Shown: in pieces, positions 54,962-64,000 of the stretch
Numbering within the stretch: the first letter of the stretch is position 1
Layout of the letters: the number at the start of each line of letters is the position of its first letter
Assembly (NCBI GenBank): GCA_024711295.1
Contig: JANJTB010000023.1
Span: 49,887 to 113,886 of the forward strand
DNA: 64,000 nucleotides
Direction: 5' to 3'
DNA from: a bacterium
GTDB taxonomy: Bacteria > Bacteroidota > Ignavibacteria > Kapaibacteriales > UBA2268
Program-made: the position numbers and the translations under genes
The notes under the pieces: generated by a model
The model's database searches: none
Told to the model about the DNA's origin: nothing
The model's input: the letters and a program-made list of their open reading frames with translations, nothing else

Positions 54962-57370
54962 CTACTTTTTCAGATATTTCTCAAAAAATTGATCTTGCTC
55001 CCATAATAAGTGCAGTATGTTTTCTTTTGCAACATATCCATGACTTTCTTTTGGTAAAATGACCATTCTGGCTGGAGCACCAAACCCCTTCAATGCTTGA
55101 AAATATCTTTCAGTTTGTAATGTAAATGTACCGGGATTATTATCTGATTCACCATGAACAAGTAAAATCGGAAGTTTCATTTTATGAACATTCATAAATG
55201 GAGACATTGAGTCATAAACCTCTTTTGCTTCCCAATAGTTTCTTTGCTCATTCTGAAATCCGAAAGGTGTGAGAGTTCTGTTATACGCTCCACTTCTTGC
55301 AACACCACAAGCGAATAAATCAGAGTGAGTAAGTAAATTGGCAGTCATGAATGCTCCATACGAATGACCTCCTATTGCAACTTTTTTCCTGTCGATAAAC
55401 CCTAAATTATCAACGGCATCAATAGCTGATTTAGCATTATCTATCAATTGCTGAATAAATGTATCGTTTGGCTCCTCACTACCTTCACCTAATATTGGGA
55501 ATGAAGCATCATCAAGAACAGCATACCCTTTGGTTACCCAATATATAAAAGACCCATACCCCGGGAATGTAAATTCATTAGGATTTTGGTTTGACTGACC
55601 CGCTGAGTTTTTGTCCTTATACTCAGCTGGATATGCCCAAATAAGCAAGGGAACTTTTTCTTTTTTGTTTATGTCATAGCCAAGTGGCAGGTATAATGTG
55701 CCTGATAGCTCTACACCATCGCTTCTTTTGTACTTAATTACTTTTTTATAAACATCTTTAATACTTTCAAAAGGATTTTTAAAGTCAGTAATCCTGCTTA
55801 TTTCCATATTTTTAATGTTTTGAAAGAAATAGTTTGGATAATCACTTTTAGACTCCATTCTCATCAGAATTTTAGGTATATTACCTGGTAAATAATCCAA
55901 AATACTTACTAATTTATCCTTTTCTTCTGAGGTAAAAATTCTTCTTTTGGTATTATTGGCAATGTTATACTCATCAACAAACGGAAATTTCCCATCCTTG
56001 GTAAATCCATCTCCAATCAAATAAGTAGTATTATTTTCAATATGTAGTACTGACAGTCCGAATTCGTTTTTCTTTGTCAAAAATTCTCCCGGATCAGAAT
56101 AGATATCCTGTGAGTTCCTGTCTTCAATAATACTTACTTCTTTATTATCTTTACCGGGATTGATTTTGTATTTTTTTACATTCCTGCTATCATACCACAT
56201 ATCCGAAACAATAGCATTATTATCGTCACCCCAAATCACACCAGAAAATCTATTTATAGTCTTAAAAATCGAGTAGGGTTCATTTTTGAAAGGAGCATCC
56301 CACAAAAACAGCTCGTCTCTGAAATCAACTTTATTAGCCGGGTCACCTTTGTCAAGAGCTTCTACGTAGTATAGTGTTGCAGGTTTGTCACTTCTCCATG
56401 CCATGCTTCTTTTTCCTTCCCTTACTGCCATAAAGCCTTTGGGAAGAATTTCACTAAGAGGTATTTGATTTACAGTCTTTATTAAATCACCATTTTTTGA
56501 GTAGATATTTGTAATCATTGGGAATCTGCTGTAAGGAACTAGATAGGAAAATGGTTTTTCTAATGCTGTAACAGAAATATAATTACCATCAGGCGAAAAC
56601 CCTAGCCCAACATACATATTTTTTTCAAGGAATAGCTTTTCATTACCATCAAGACTAATTTTATATATTTCAGATTCTACCATTTTTTCAAAATTAAATT
56701 CATCTGTTTTATTTTTTAAAAGATCCTGATATGTTCTGTTTTGTGCTTTCCTACCATCGCTTATAGTTACAATTGGACCTTCTGGAGTACTTTTACTATT
56801 ATCAGCAAAAGACGCTTTATTGGTTGGTAACTTATTTATTAATAGGTGTTTTGAATCCTTAAACCATGTAATTGGATTGCCTGTATTTGCATTTAGAAAT
56901 CCTTTGCCAATTTTTTTGGCAGTATAAGACTTTAAATCAACATACCACAATTCTACACCAGAATCAGTTGTGTTTGTAAATGCAATTTTTGTTTCATCCG
57001 GAGACCATGTTAAATAAGCAATTTTGGGATTTGTTGGCAAATCCTTGATTTGCTTTTCAGACTTGTCTGATAGTCTTAATACTTTAATGTTATTGATGTA
57101 ATTTATGGTGCTTGAAATATTGGTAACCGGATTAATTCTTATTCCACCTAATCTCAATTCTTCCTGATTTAAATCACTAAGGGATTTATAAGTATTTCGG
57201 TATAAAAATACCATAATTTCTTTTTTATCATCCATAATCACTGATGGAGGTCTTTCGTAATCAACCAATCTTAAAATTTCAGCCGATGGTTTTTGATAAT
57301 TCAAATCTTCCTGAGAATATGAAGAAATAGTAATCATCAAAATGAAGATACTAAGAAGAATTTTTAACAT
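54962..57370 (-). CDS. Secreted S9 family prolyl oligopeptidase
   Basis: 802 residues with a signal peptide (about 1-20). The N-terminal half is a beta-propeller of WD40-like units; the C-terminal hydrolase has GHSYG with Ser670, Asp743 in HGESDNNPG and His777 in ESHGY as catalytic residues. It resembles the acylaminoacyl-peptidase/dipeptidyl-peptidase group that degrades oligopeptides in the periplasm. Monocistronic; it is divergent from the second LamG-type lipoprotein. Confidence 0.92.
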   Translation of the reverse strand: MLKILLSIFILMITISSYSQEDLNYQKPSAEILRLVDYERPPSVIMDDKKEIMVFLYRNTYKSLSDLNQEELRLGGIRINPVTNISSTINYINNIKVLRLSDKSEKQIKDLPTNPKIAYLTWSPDETKIAFTNTTDSGVELWYVDLKSYTAKKIGKGFLNANTGNPITWFKDSKHLLINKLPTNKASFADNSKSTPEGPIVTISDGRKAQNRTYQDLLKNKTDEFNFEKMVESEIYKISLDGNEKLFLEKNMYVGLGFSPDGNYISVTALEKPFSYLVPYSRFPMITNIYSKNGDLIKTVNQIPLSEILPKGFMAVREGKRSMAWRSDKPATLYYVEALDKGDPANKVDFRDELFLWDAPFKNEPYSIFKTINRFSGVIWGDDNNAIVSDMWYDSRNVKKYKINPGKDNKEVSIIEDRNSQDIYSDPGEFLTKKNEFGLSVLHIENNTTYLIGDGFTKDGKFPFVDEYNIANNTKRRIFTSEEKDKLVSILDYLPGNIPKILMRMESKSDYPNYFFQNIKNMEISRITDFKNPFESIKDVYKKVIKYKRSDGVELSGTLYLPLGYDINKKEKVPLLIWAYPAEYKDKNSAGQSNQNPNEFTFPGYGSFIYWVTKGYAVLDDASFPILGEGSEEPNDTFIQQLIDNAKSAIDAVDNLGFIDRKKVAIGGHSYGAFMTANLLTHSDLFACGVARSGAYNRTLTPFGFQNEQRNYWEAKEVYDSMSPFMNVHKMKLPILLVHGESDNNPGTFTLQTERYFQALKGFGAPARMVILPKESHGYVAKENILHLLWEQDQFFEKYLKK

Positions 57371-57537
57371 AAGGAAACCTAGTGTAATTATTAATAATTT
57401 GTAAAAATAATAAAAAATATATGAATGAATCTCAAATCAAGTTAAATACTTCGATAAGTATGATCAAATGTATAATTTTTTTGTATTCTTTGTATTTTTA
57501 TATATTTTTGTAACATTCACAAAAAAGGATTTAAATT

Positions 57538-58584
57538 ATGAAGAAGATGTTACTTATAATGTCAGTAATATTATCGTTTACAATTAACAGTTGCGATGAT
57601 AATAATTCAAACCTTAATTATGGAAGTATCCAAGGTAAAGTTACAGATGGAGAAAGTTCTGAATTATTGGAAAATGTTCAGATTTCTACAGTGCCATCAA
57701 GTTCAGTTGTAACAACCAATAATAAGGGAAATTATAGAATTGAAAACTTATTACCATATTCATACGATATAACTTTTTCAAAACCGGGATATATCTCGAA
57801 AACCGTTTCTATACAAATTTTATCTGGCAAAACAACCAATACAGATGTTTTTTTAATTAAATCAAATGGATCACCTATTGATTCTAATAATATTGGTAAA
57901 GATCAAGCTCTTAATTCATTTATGTTAACAAGGTATAAATTTGATGGAAATACTAATTCCACAAATAACAGTTTACTAAACTTTTATGGAACAGATGTAG
58001 GCTATACTTCTAATAAATTTGGAATTAACAACAAGGCAATCCAATTCTATGGAAGAAATAACTCATACTTGTATTCAGAGATGTACAGTCTATTTAACCT
58101 AAATGAATTTTCATACATTTTCTGGCTTAATCCTGATGAAACTTACGGAACAGATTATTATGACTATATTGATGTAATTAGCAGATGGGGTAATTGGGGT
58201 CAGGACAATCAATCTTTTGCTTTTAGTTTAAGTAAGCAAGGTCATATTAAGGGCATGTTTTACAACATGATTCAAAATCAAACAGACCATCCTGATAATT
58301 ATTCCTTTTTTCAGTCACCTGGTAACTTGATATCTAAGGTATGGACAAATGTCGCCATCACATTTAAAAATAATAGCTTAAAAATCTATTTAAATGGGGA
58401 ATTAAACTTTGAAATGAATGTAATTCAGCCACAACCTTCAATGTTGTATGGTCTTTGTGTAGGAAAAAGATTTGATAATAACCAGTTATCATTCTACAAA
58501 GGTCTTATGGATGATTTAAGGATTTATAAAAAAGAATTAACAAAAGATGAAATCAAAATTATTATGGATAATATTGACTCTTAA
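57538..58584 (+). CDS. Lipoprotein with carboxypeptidase-regulatory and LamG-type domains
   Basis: 348 residues with a lipobox NSC at Cys19. A carboxypeptidase-regulatory/PEGA-like domain (about 28-108) is followed by a short linker and a LamG/concanavalin-A-like domain (about 130-345, with FSYIFWLNPDETYGTDY, VWTNVAITFKNNSLKIYLNGEL and GLMDDLRIYKKEL). It matches the larger lipoprotein at 36877-38148 in domain plan and motif wording, minus the FN3 unit. Probably binds surface polysaccharide or protein. A T-rich promoter-like stretch precedes it. Confidence 0.85.
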   Translation: MKKMLLIMSVILSFTINSCDDNNSNLNYGSIQGKVTDGESSELLENVQISTVPSSSVVTTNNKGNYRIENLLPYSYDITFSKPGYISKTVSIQILSGKTTNTDVFLIKSNGSPIDSNNIGKDQALNSFMLTRYKFDGNTNSTNNSLLNFYGTDVGYTSNKFGINNKAIQFYGRNNSYLYSEMYSLFNLNEFSYIFWLNPDETYGTDYYDYIDVISRWGNWGQDNQSFAFSLSKQGHIKGMFYNMIQNQTDHPDNYSFFQSPGNLISKVWTNVAITFKNNSLKIYLNGELNFEMNVIQPQPSMLYGLCVGKRFDNNQLSFYKGLMDDLRIYKKELTKDEIKIIMDNIDS

Positions 58585-58610
58585 TCAACGAATATAGAAA
58601 CATAAAATAT

Positions 58611-59426
58611 ATGGAAAAACACAACCAAAGTTATTTAAAATCCGAATTAAAGGATTTTTGGAATAAACAGACATGCGGTACTGCAAGCATCACTAATGAA
58701 AAGTTCACAAAAGAGTATTTTGAGGAAATTGAAAAGCTAAGATATGATCTTCAACCGGAAATTTTTAATTTCGCTCAGTTTACAAGATATCATGGAAAAA
58801 GGATTTTGGAAGTTGGAGTTGGTGCTGGCACTGATTTTATTCAATGGATTAGAGCAGGTGCTGAATGTCATGGCATTGATTTAACACCAGAATCAATCGA
58901 ACATGTCAAAAAAAGGCTAGAATTATATAATTTGAATGCTGAATCACTTTTGGTTGCTGATGCTGAAGAATTACCGTTCATTGATGATTATTTTGACCAT
59001 GTATATAGTTGGGGGGTTATTCATCACTCTCCAAATACTTTGAAAGCTCTTGATGAAATAATTAGAGTATTAAAACCCGGTGGAAGTGCCAAAATTATGA
59101 TTTATAACAGGCACTCATTACTTGCTTTTTTCTTTTGGATTAAGCATGCACTATTAAAACTTAAACCATGGAAATCAATTGCTTGGGTTCTTTGGAATCA
59201 TATGGAGAGTTTAGGCACTAAGGGTTATACTATTAAGGAGTTTGAAACAATATTAAGCCAGAAAACTCAAGTTCAAAAATTCAATGTATCAACAATTTAT
59301 ACATATTATGATAAACTTGGAAGGTTTCCTAAAATATTCCAAATAGTATCAAAAATGATAACATGTTTTACAGGTAGGGAAAAAATCGGCTGGTTTTTAA
59401 CAATTGAGTTTCAGAAAACAACATAA
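58611..59426 (+). CDS. Class I SAM-dependent methyltransferase
   Basis: 271 residues. Motif I ILEVGVGAGTD (65-75), the acidic GIDLTPESI (88-96), ADAEELPF and WGVIHHSPN belong to the UbiE/methyltransf_11 type. A hydrophobic segment around residues 163-175 and the basic C-terminus suggest membrane association, as in enzymes acting on lipids or quinones. The substrate is unknown. It begins 26 bp after the lipoprotein gene in the same direction. Confidence 0.85.
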   Translation: MEKHNQSYLKSELKDFWNKQTCGTASITNEKFTKEYFEEIEKLRYDLQPEIFNFAQFTRYHGKRILEVGVGAGTDFIQWIRAGAECHGIDLTPESIEHVKKRLELYNLNAESLLVADAEELPFIDDYFDHVYSWGVIHHSPNTLKALDEIIRVLKPGGSAKIMIYNRHSLLAFFFWIKHALLKLKPWKSIAWVLWNHMESLGTKGYTIKEFETILSQKTQVQKFNVSTIYTYYDKLGRFPKIFQIVSKMITCFTGREKIGWFLTIEFQKTT

Positions 59427-59530
59427 TTAATTTTGGTGTTGATAACTTTTCATTGAACTAATAGCATTTTTTTGTCAATAATTCTTACTTTTAAGACATC
59501 AAAATTTGCAAACATTATTGAACATATAAA

Positions 59531-62500
59531 ATGTCTGAATTTGTTCATTTACACAATCACACTCATTATTCGTTACTCGATGCAGCAGCTACACCTGCCG
59601 ATTTAGTCAACGCAGCTGCCCAATTTGGGCACAACGCTGTAGCCCTTACAGACCATGGAGTTATGTTTGGTATCGTCGAATTCTACAGAAAGGCAAAAGA
59701 AAAAGGTATAAAACCCATCATCGGTATGGAAGCATACATTGCGAATGGTTCCAGGTTTGACAAAAATGCAGACAAAAAGTCTCCTGGTGGTAAGAAAAGA
59801 AACTACTTTCATATTCTGCTTATAGCCAAAAACCCTGTAGGATATAAAAATCTAATCAAGCTTACTTCATTTGCGCATACAGAAGGTTTTTATTACAGGC
59901 CTAGGATTGATAAGGAACTCATTGAAAAATATCATGATGGCTTGATTTGCTCTACTGCTTGTATGGGCAGTATGGTTAATGCACACATCATTGACGGGAA
60001 TATTGAAAAAGCCTACCTAGAAGCTCAATATTATAAGGACTTGTTCGGAGATGATTTTTATATTGAATTGCAAAATCATAATCTTGAGAATGACCCTCTG
60101 ATACTGGAGCATGCGCCAAAAATTGCCGGTGAACTCGGTATTAAAATGATTTGTACAAATGATATTCACTATCTGAAGCAAGAGCATGCCTATGCCCATA
60201 ATGTTCTTCTGAATATTCGAGATGCTTCAGGAACAGAGAAAACGGACATTCTCAAACTTAGATATGGAACTCCTGAGTATTATTACAAATCAACTGAACA
60301 GATGAGGGATTTATTCAAAGATTATCCTGATGCTCTGAAGAATACTACAGAAATTGCTGATAAATGCGAGCTTGAGCTAAATTCAAAAAGTATCATGCCT
60401 AACTTCCCCATTCCTAAAGAGTCTAAGTCTGAAACTTTGGAGGATTATCTGAGGGAGTTGACATACAAGGGAATGAATGAAAAATTCCCGGATACGAATT
60501 CTGAGATAAAGGAAAGAATTGATTTTGAGCTTAATGTAATCAATTCTATGGGTTTCCCCGGGTATTTCTTAATAGTTTGGGATTTTATAGATGCTGCAAA
60601 AAGACTTGGTTGCAGCGTGGGTCCGGGCAGAGGATCTGTAGTAGGCAGTTTGGTTGCTTACTGTTTGGGTATTACAAATATTAATCCACTCCCCTATGAT
60701 TTACTTTTCGAAAGATTTCTGAATCCTGAAAGATATACAATGCCTGATATTGACATTGACTTTAGTGATGAGAAAAGAGAATTGGTCATCAACTATGTTA
60801 AGCAGAAATATGGCGAAGAAGCTGTTGCTCAGATCGTAACATTCGGAAAGCTCTCGAGCAAGGCGGTTATAACTGATGTCGGAAGAGTACTTGGCATTGA
60901 ACTAAACATTGTTAAAGATATTACAAAGAAAATCCCGGTTGTACAGGGCAAAGTAAAAGAACTTAATGAAGCTATCGAACTTCCCGACCTTAAGTGGCTT
61001 AAAGAATCAAATGAAAAGAGACTCAAAGACTTACTGAGCTATTCCATGTTGCTTGAGGGCAAGTTTAGGCATACAGGAATTCACGCTGCCGGAGTTGTAA
61101 TTACCCCCGGTGATATCACTGATTATGTTCCAATATATCAATCCACCGGAAAAGGTAAAGATTCTACTCCCGAAATTGCTACACAGTTCAGTATGGGAGA
61201 TTTAGAGAAAATCGGGCTTTTAAAAATGGATTTTCTTGGGCTCAAGACATTATCCATTATTGACAATGCACTCGAAATGATAGAACAAAACCATCATATA
61301 AAGATTGACATTGACAAAATTGATTTTGATGACAAGAAAACTTTCGACATGATTTCCAACGGCGAAACTCAAGCAGTGTTTCAATTCGAATCCGGTGGTA
61401 TGCAGGAGTATTTAAAACAGCTCAAACCTCATAATCTTGAAGAGCTGACTGCGATGAATGCCCTTTATCGTCCTGGTCCTATGGCAAACATACCTGAATT
61501 TATTGACCGAAAACATGGTAAGAAAAAAGTTGAATATTTGCATCCACTAATGGAGACCGTTCTGAAGAAAACCTATGGTATAATTGTTTATCAGGAACAG
61601 GTTATGCAATTAGTTCAGGTAATAGGCAATTTTTCCTTAGGTCAGGCAGATATGATGCGCAGAGCTATGGGTAAGAAAGACGATGCACTAATGTTGAAAA
61701 TGAAGAGCGAATTTAATGAAGGTGCTGCAAAAAATGGTCTTAATGCCAAAGTTTCAGGTGAAATTTTTGACCTTATTCACAAATTTGCAAAGTACGGTTT
61801 CAATAAATCACATTCTGTGGCGTATTCATATCTGGCATTCCAAACTGCATGGCTAAAGTGTCATTACCCTGCCGAATTCCTTGCTGCCAACATGACAGCA
61901 AACCTAAACTCGCAGGACGACATTGTAAAGCTTATTGAAGAAGCTAAGAAATTTGATATAAGCGTCTTTCCGCCTGACGTAAACCGCTCTTTCGCTAAAT
62001 TTACTGCTGATGGTAAGACAATATTCTTTGGTATGGCAGCTATAAAAAATGTCGGATTAACTGCTGTTGATGCCATAGTAGATGCCAGAAAGGATAAACC
62101 ATATAAGTCATTTTTTGACTTTGTATCAAGGGTTGATTACAAGTTTGTAAATAGAAGAATGCTCGAAGCTTTGATTATGGCAGGTGCTTTTGACTCAATT
62201 GAAAACGGCAAGCGAAACCCCTTACTTACAGCTGTTGATGTAGCCCTTGAATTTGCAAAAAGACTCCAGGATAGCGGTAATAGCAACATGGACAGCTTGT
62301 TTGGCACCGATACCGTGGAATTAGCTATACCTGAGCCATCTGTTCCTGATGTTGAAGAATGGACCGAAAAGGAAAGACTTGAGAAAGAAAAGGAAGTTCT
62401 TAATTTCTACGTTAGCGGGCATCCTTTGAATGAATTTTTACCATACGTTAAATCACTTACAAATGTTAATTTAAGCATTAATAAAGATGATGATGATATT

Positions 62501-63010
62501 GATATTCCTAAAGATATTAAAATATGCGGACTGATTAAAGAACTCAGAACCAGACGTGACAAGAAAGACAATGAAATTGCATTTTGTATGATTGAAGATT
62601 TCAATGGCAAAGCAGAGTTAATTTTCTGGTCAGATGCATTCGGCAAATACAAAAATTTAATCAGAAATGACAGCATTGTTTTTGTCGCAGGCAAATTTAG
62701 CGACAAAGGCGACCATATCAAAATTGTTGTAAATGAGGTATTATCACTCGAAGATGCTCTCAATGCTTTTGTTAGTGGCTACAAAATATGGTTAAAAATG
62801 GATGACAAAGATAAGGATAACCTAAAATCGCTAATGCAAAATCAATCACTTTTTAATAAAGGTAGTTCAAAAATTAGATTTTTTGTTTCCAGTACTGATA
62901 ATTCAATAAAGAAAACTTATTATACACTTGATGCACCTGTCGGGATTAATGTTGAATCGGTTTCGTACTTGTCAAAACTTTTCGGAGCCCACAGAATACT
63001 TCTTGAGTAG
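59531..63010 (+). CDS. dnaE: DNA polymerase III alpha subunit
   Basis: 1159 residues. The N-terminal PHP domain begins HLHNHTHYSLLDAAATP with intact histidines. The polymerase core has GPGRGSVVGSLVAYCLGI and the catalytic PDIDIDF (Asp406, Asp408), then YGFNKSHSVAYSYLAFQTAWLK and the fingers; the helix-hairpin-helix and a C-terminal OB fold (about 1000-1075) follow. It is the replicative polymerase that pairs with the DnaN clamp in this window. A bidirectional hairpin follows. Confidence 0.97.
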   Translation: MSEFVHLHNHTHYSLLDAAATPADLVNAAAQFGHNAVALTDHGVMFGIVEFYRKAKEKGIKPIIGMEAYIANGSRFDKNADKKSPGGKKRNYFHILLIAKNPVGYKNLIKLTSFAHTEGFYYRPRIDKELIEKYHDGLICSTACMGSMVNAHIIDGNIEKAYLEAQYYKDLFGDDFYIELQNHNLENDPLILEHAPKIAGELGIKMICTNDIHYLKQEHAYAHNVLLNIRDASGTEKTDILKLRYGTPEYYYKSTEQMRDLFKDYPDALKNTTEIADKCELELNSKSIMPNFPIPKESKSETLEDYLRELTYKGMNEKFPDTNSEIKERIDFELNVINSMGFPGYFLIVWDFIDAAKRLGCSVGPGRGSVVGSLVAYCLGITNINPLPYDLLFERFLNPERYTMPDIDIDFSDEKRELVINYVKQKYGEEAVAQIVTFGKLSSKAVITDVGRVLGIELNIVKDITKKIPVVQGKVKELNEAIELPDLKWLKESNEKRLKDLLSYSMLLEGKFRHTGIHAAGVVITPGDITDYVPIYQSTGKGKDSTPEIATQFSMGDLEKIGLLKMDFLGLKTLSIIDNALEMIEQNHHIKIDIDKIDFDDKKTFDMISNGETQAVFQFESGGMQEYLKQLKPHNLEELTAMNALYRPGPMANIPEFIDRKHGKKKVEYLHPLMETVLKKTYGIIVYQEQVMQLVQVIGNFSLGQADMMRRAMGKKDDALMLKMKSEFNEGAAKNGLNAKVSGEIFDLIHKFAKYGFNKSHSVAYSYLAFQTAWLKCHYPAEFLAANMTANLNSQDDIVKLIEEAKKFDISVFPPDVNRSFAKFTADGKTIFFGMAAIKNVGLTAVDAIVDARKDKPYKSFFDFVSRVDYKFVNRRMLEALIMAGAFDSIENGKRNPLLTAVDVALEFAKRLQDSGNSNMDSLFGTDTVELAIPEPSVPDVEEWTEKERLEKEKEVLNFYVSGHPLNEFLPYVKSLTNVNLSINKDDDDIDIPKDIKICGLIKELRTRRDKKDNEIAFCMIEDFNGKAELIFWSDAFGKYKNLIRNDSIVFVAGKFSDKGDHIKIVVNEVLSLEDALNAFVSGYKIWLKMDDKDKDNLKSLMQNQSLFNKGSSKIRFFVSSTDNSIKKTYYTLDAPVGINVESVSYLSKLFGAHRILLE

Positions 63011-63017
63011 AAATAAA

Positions 63018-63049
63018 AAAAGCCATTCTCATAACTAAGGATGGCTTTT
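63018..63049. terminator. Bidirectional terminator between dnaE and cytochrome c
   Basis: AAAAGCCAT and ATGGCTTTT arms with an A-run on the left and TTT on the right stop both convergent transcripts. Confidence 0.88.
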
Positions 63050-63073
63050 ATTTCAAAACTTGAGCAATTGAAA

Positions 63074-63424
63074 TTATTCTTTTATTAATTCACTAACTTC
63101 AACCAGCCAATTAACCATTGTTGTCAAATCATCATCTGATCCTTTGAAAGGAACAGCATGCTTTTTACCATTCATGACTTCTTCTTTTTTAAGATACTTA
63201 GCTAAGAAATCCTTATCATGTGAGTGCATTTTGCCTAAATCAGGAACTTTGTCTGATTTTTTCTTAGCAGCTACACCCTGTGATTCGATTCCGTGGCAAG
63301 CAGTACATTTTGATTCCTCAAAAATTGTCTTTCCTGTTTTTGCTGCATCCTGTGCATTTGCAAACTGAGCAAGTGTAATACCTGCAACAAAAATTGCCAT
63401 GAGAATAGTAGTGAAAGTTTTCAT
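63074..63424 (-). CDS. Monohaem cytochrome c
   Basis: 116 residues with a signal peptide (about 1-24) and one CTACH haem-binding motif (Cys40, Cys43, His44). The distal Met is probably in the KMHSHDKD or VMNGKKH segment. It is a small periplasmic class I cytochrome, similar to those that pass electrons to terminal oxidases or nitrogen enzymes. Its partner is not in the window. Transcribed alone, convergent with dnaE. Confidence 0.9.
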   Translation of the reverse strand: MKTFTTILMAIFVAGITLAQFANAQDAAKTGKTIFEESKCTACHGIESQGVAAKKKSDKVPDLGKMHSHDKDFLAKYLKKEEVMNGKKHAVPFKGSDDDLTTMVNWLVEVSELIKE

Positions 63425-63817
63425 TTAAAACTCCAAAAAAAATATTAAAAAAATTACAATTAAAAGTGAATTAAGTAAATTACTTTCTTTCAAATTAAGA
63501 CGATGATAATTCAAATCAGTAACAATGAATGTTCCAAAAATAGTATTTTTTTTTAATTATTGATAAATATTTTTAAATATATAGATGTTTTCATATAAAA
63601 AATGTAGATTTTGTCGGATTTTTCTATTAACCTACTGGTTGATTTTTGCTAATTACCCATATAAATCATTGGCTTAGGATTGTTATCACATTGATACACC
63701 CACCCCCCAAAATATTATCAATATAGTTTTTAAATTGTTTTAAAATGGGTTAATTGTTATAAGTAGCTGATATGCTTACATTTGCATATTGTTAAGTTAC
63801 ATTATTTACAAATATTT
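63425..63817. other. AT-rich intergenic region before the DUF4373 gene
   Basis: 393 bp, no supported gene. It carries a short run of C (ACCCACCCCCC near 63700) and a promoter candidate near its right end. Confidence 0.5.
63777..63784 (+). promoter_or_regulatory. Possible -7 promoter box for the DUF4373 gene
   Basis: TACATTTG matches the TAnnTTTG box 33 bp before the ATG, and a TTG lies 20 bp upstream at 63754-63756, a usual spacing for a Bacteroidota -33 element. Confidence 0.45.
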
Positions 63818-64000
63818 ATGAATACTTCTTACTACTTTTCGCATGATACTAATGCCCGCAATGACGAAAAAATCCTTTGTCTGAGGGCAGATTACGGTAT
63901 CGAGGGCTATGGTGCATACTGGATGTTGCTCGAGATGATGTTCGACAATCAGGAGACTTCTCTTAGCCACAAGCACCTCAGGGGCATTGCTTTCAGTATG
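63818..64000 (+). CDS. DUF4373 (Lin1244/Lin1753-like) protein, partial
   Basis: Only the first 61 residues are seen. MNTSYYFSHDTNARND is followed by ILCLRADYGIEGYGAYWMLL, the DUF4373 pattern common in phage and mobile-element replication proteins that resemble DnaD-type initiators. The rest lies beyond the right edge, so length and fusion partners are unknown. It may belong with an element that continues outside the window. Confidence 0.82.
   Translation, partial: MNTSYYFSHDTNARNDEKILCLRADYGIEGYGAYWMLLEMMFDNQETSLSHKHLRGIAFSM

Overview
The window is 64 kb of AT-rich bacterial chromosome (roughly one third G+C by eye) from a member of the Bacteroidota-Chlorobiota (FCB) group. The evidence is two proteins with type IX secretion C-terminal sorting domains, a carboxypeptidase-regulatory-fronted TonB receptor, lipoproteins with Bacteroidota-like lipoboxes, few strong Shine-Dalgarno sequences and TAnnTTTG-like promoter boxes. 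The four-subunit 2-oxoacid:ferredoxin oxidoreductase and gene content would suit a Kapaibacteriota- or Ignavibacteriota-like lineage, but that placement is inference.

Region 1-9 kb: a class V PLP enzyme cut by the left edge, an envelope cluster (secreted YD-like protein, lipoprotein, TonB-dependent receptor), xseA-xseB, a subtilisin-like lipoprotein, and dnaN. Region 9-16 kb: psd-pssA phospholipid genes followed by purS-purQ and two tatA-type genes, then convergent folC, a short-chain dehydrogenase, and leftward dnaA with a long, structured AT-rich upstream region that is a candidate oriC. Region 16-29 kb: a type IX-secreted YCF48-like protein, glycosyltransferase, EamA transporter, secreted cyclophilin, the korDABG operon, and a giant type IX-secreted protein with eight FN3 repeats whose base composition differs from the rest.

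Region 28.8-33.8 kb looks like an accessory island. It holds a lone Twinkle/DnaB-type helicase core, a single-chain MmeI-type (type IIL) restriction-modification enzyme and a DUF4287/DUF5655 protein flanked by imperfect palindromes. It ends with paired short direct repeats next to the 3' end of a tRNA-Leu(UAA) gene. No integrase is visible.

Region 34-64 kb is mostly housekeeping: family 4 uracil-DNA glycosylase, fumC, SemiSWEET, purH with a CheR-like methyltransferase and a metallo-hydrolase, a CPBP protease, PpiD-like chaperone, ispD, murD-ftsW, proline dehydrogenase, a tadA-rsmI-tmk run behind an aminotransferase, mfd, an S9 peptidase, dnaE and a monohaem cytochrome c. Two related LamG-type lipoproteins lie 20 kb apart. 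The right edge cuts a DUF4373 (Lin1244/Lin1753-like) replication-type gene.

I saw no rRNA operon, CRISPR array, transposase or integrase. The most unusual parts are the tRNA-Leu-linked island, the dnaA upstream region and the compositionally odd FN3 giant.
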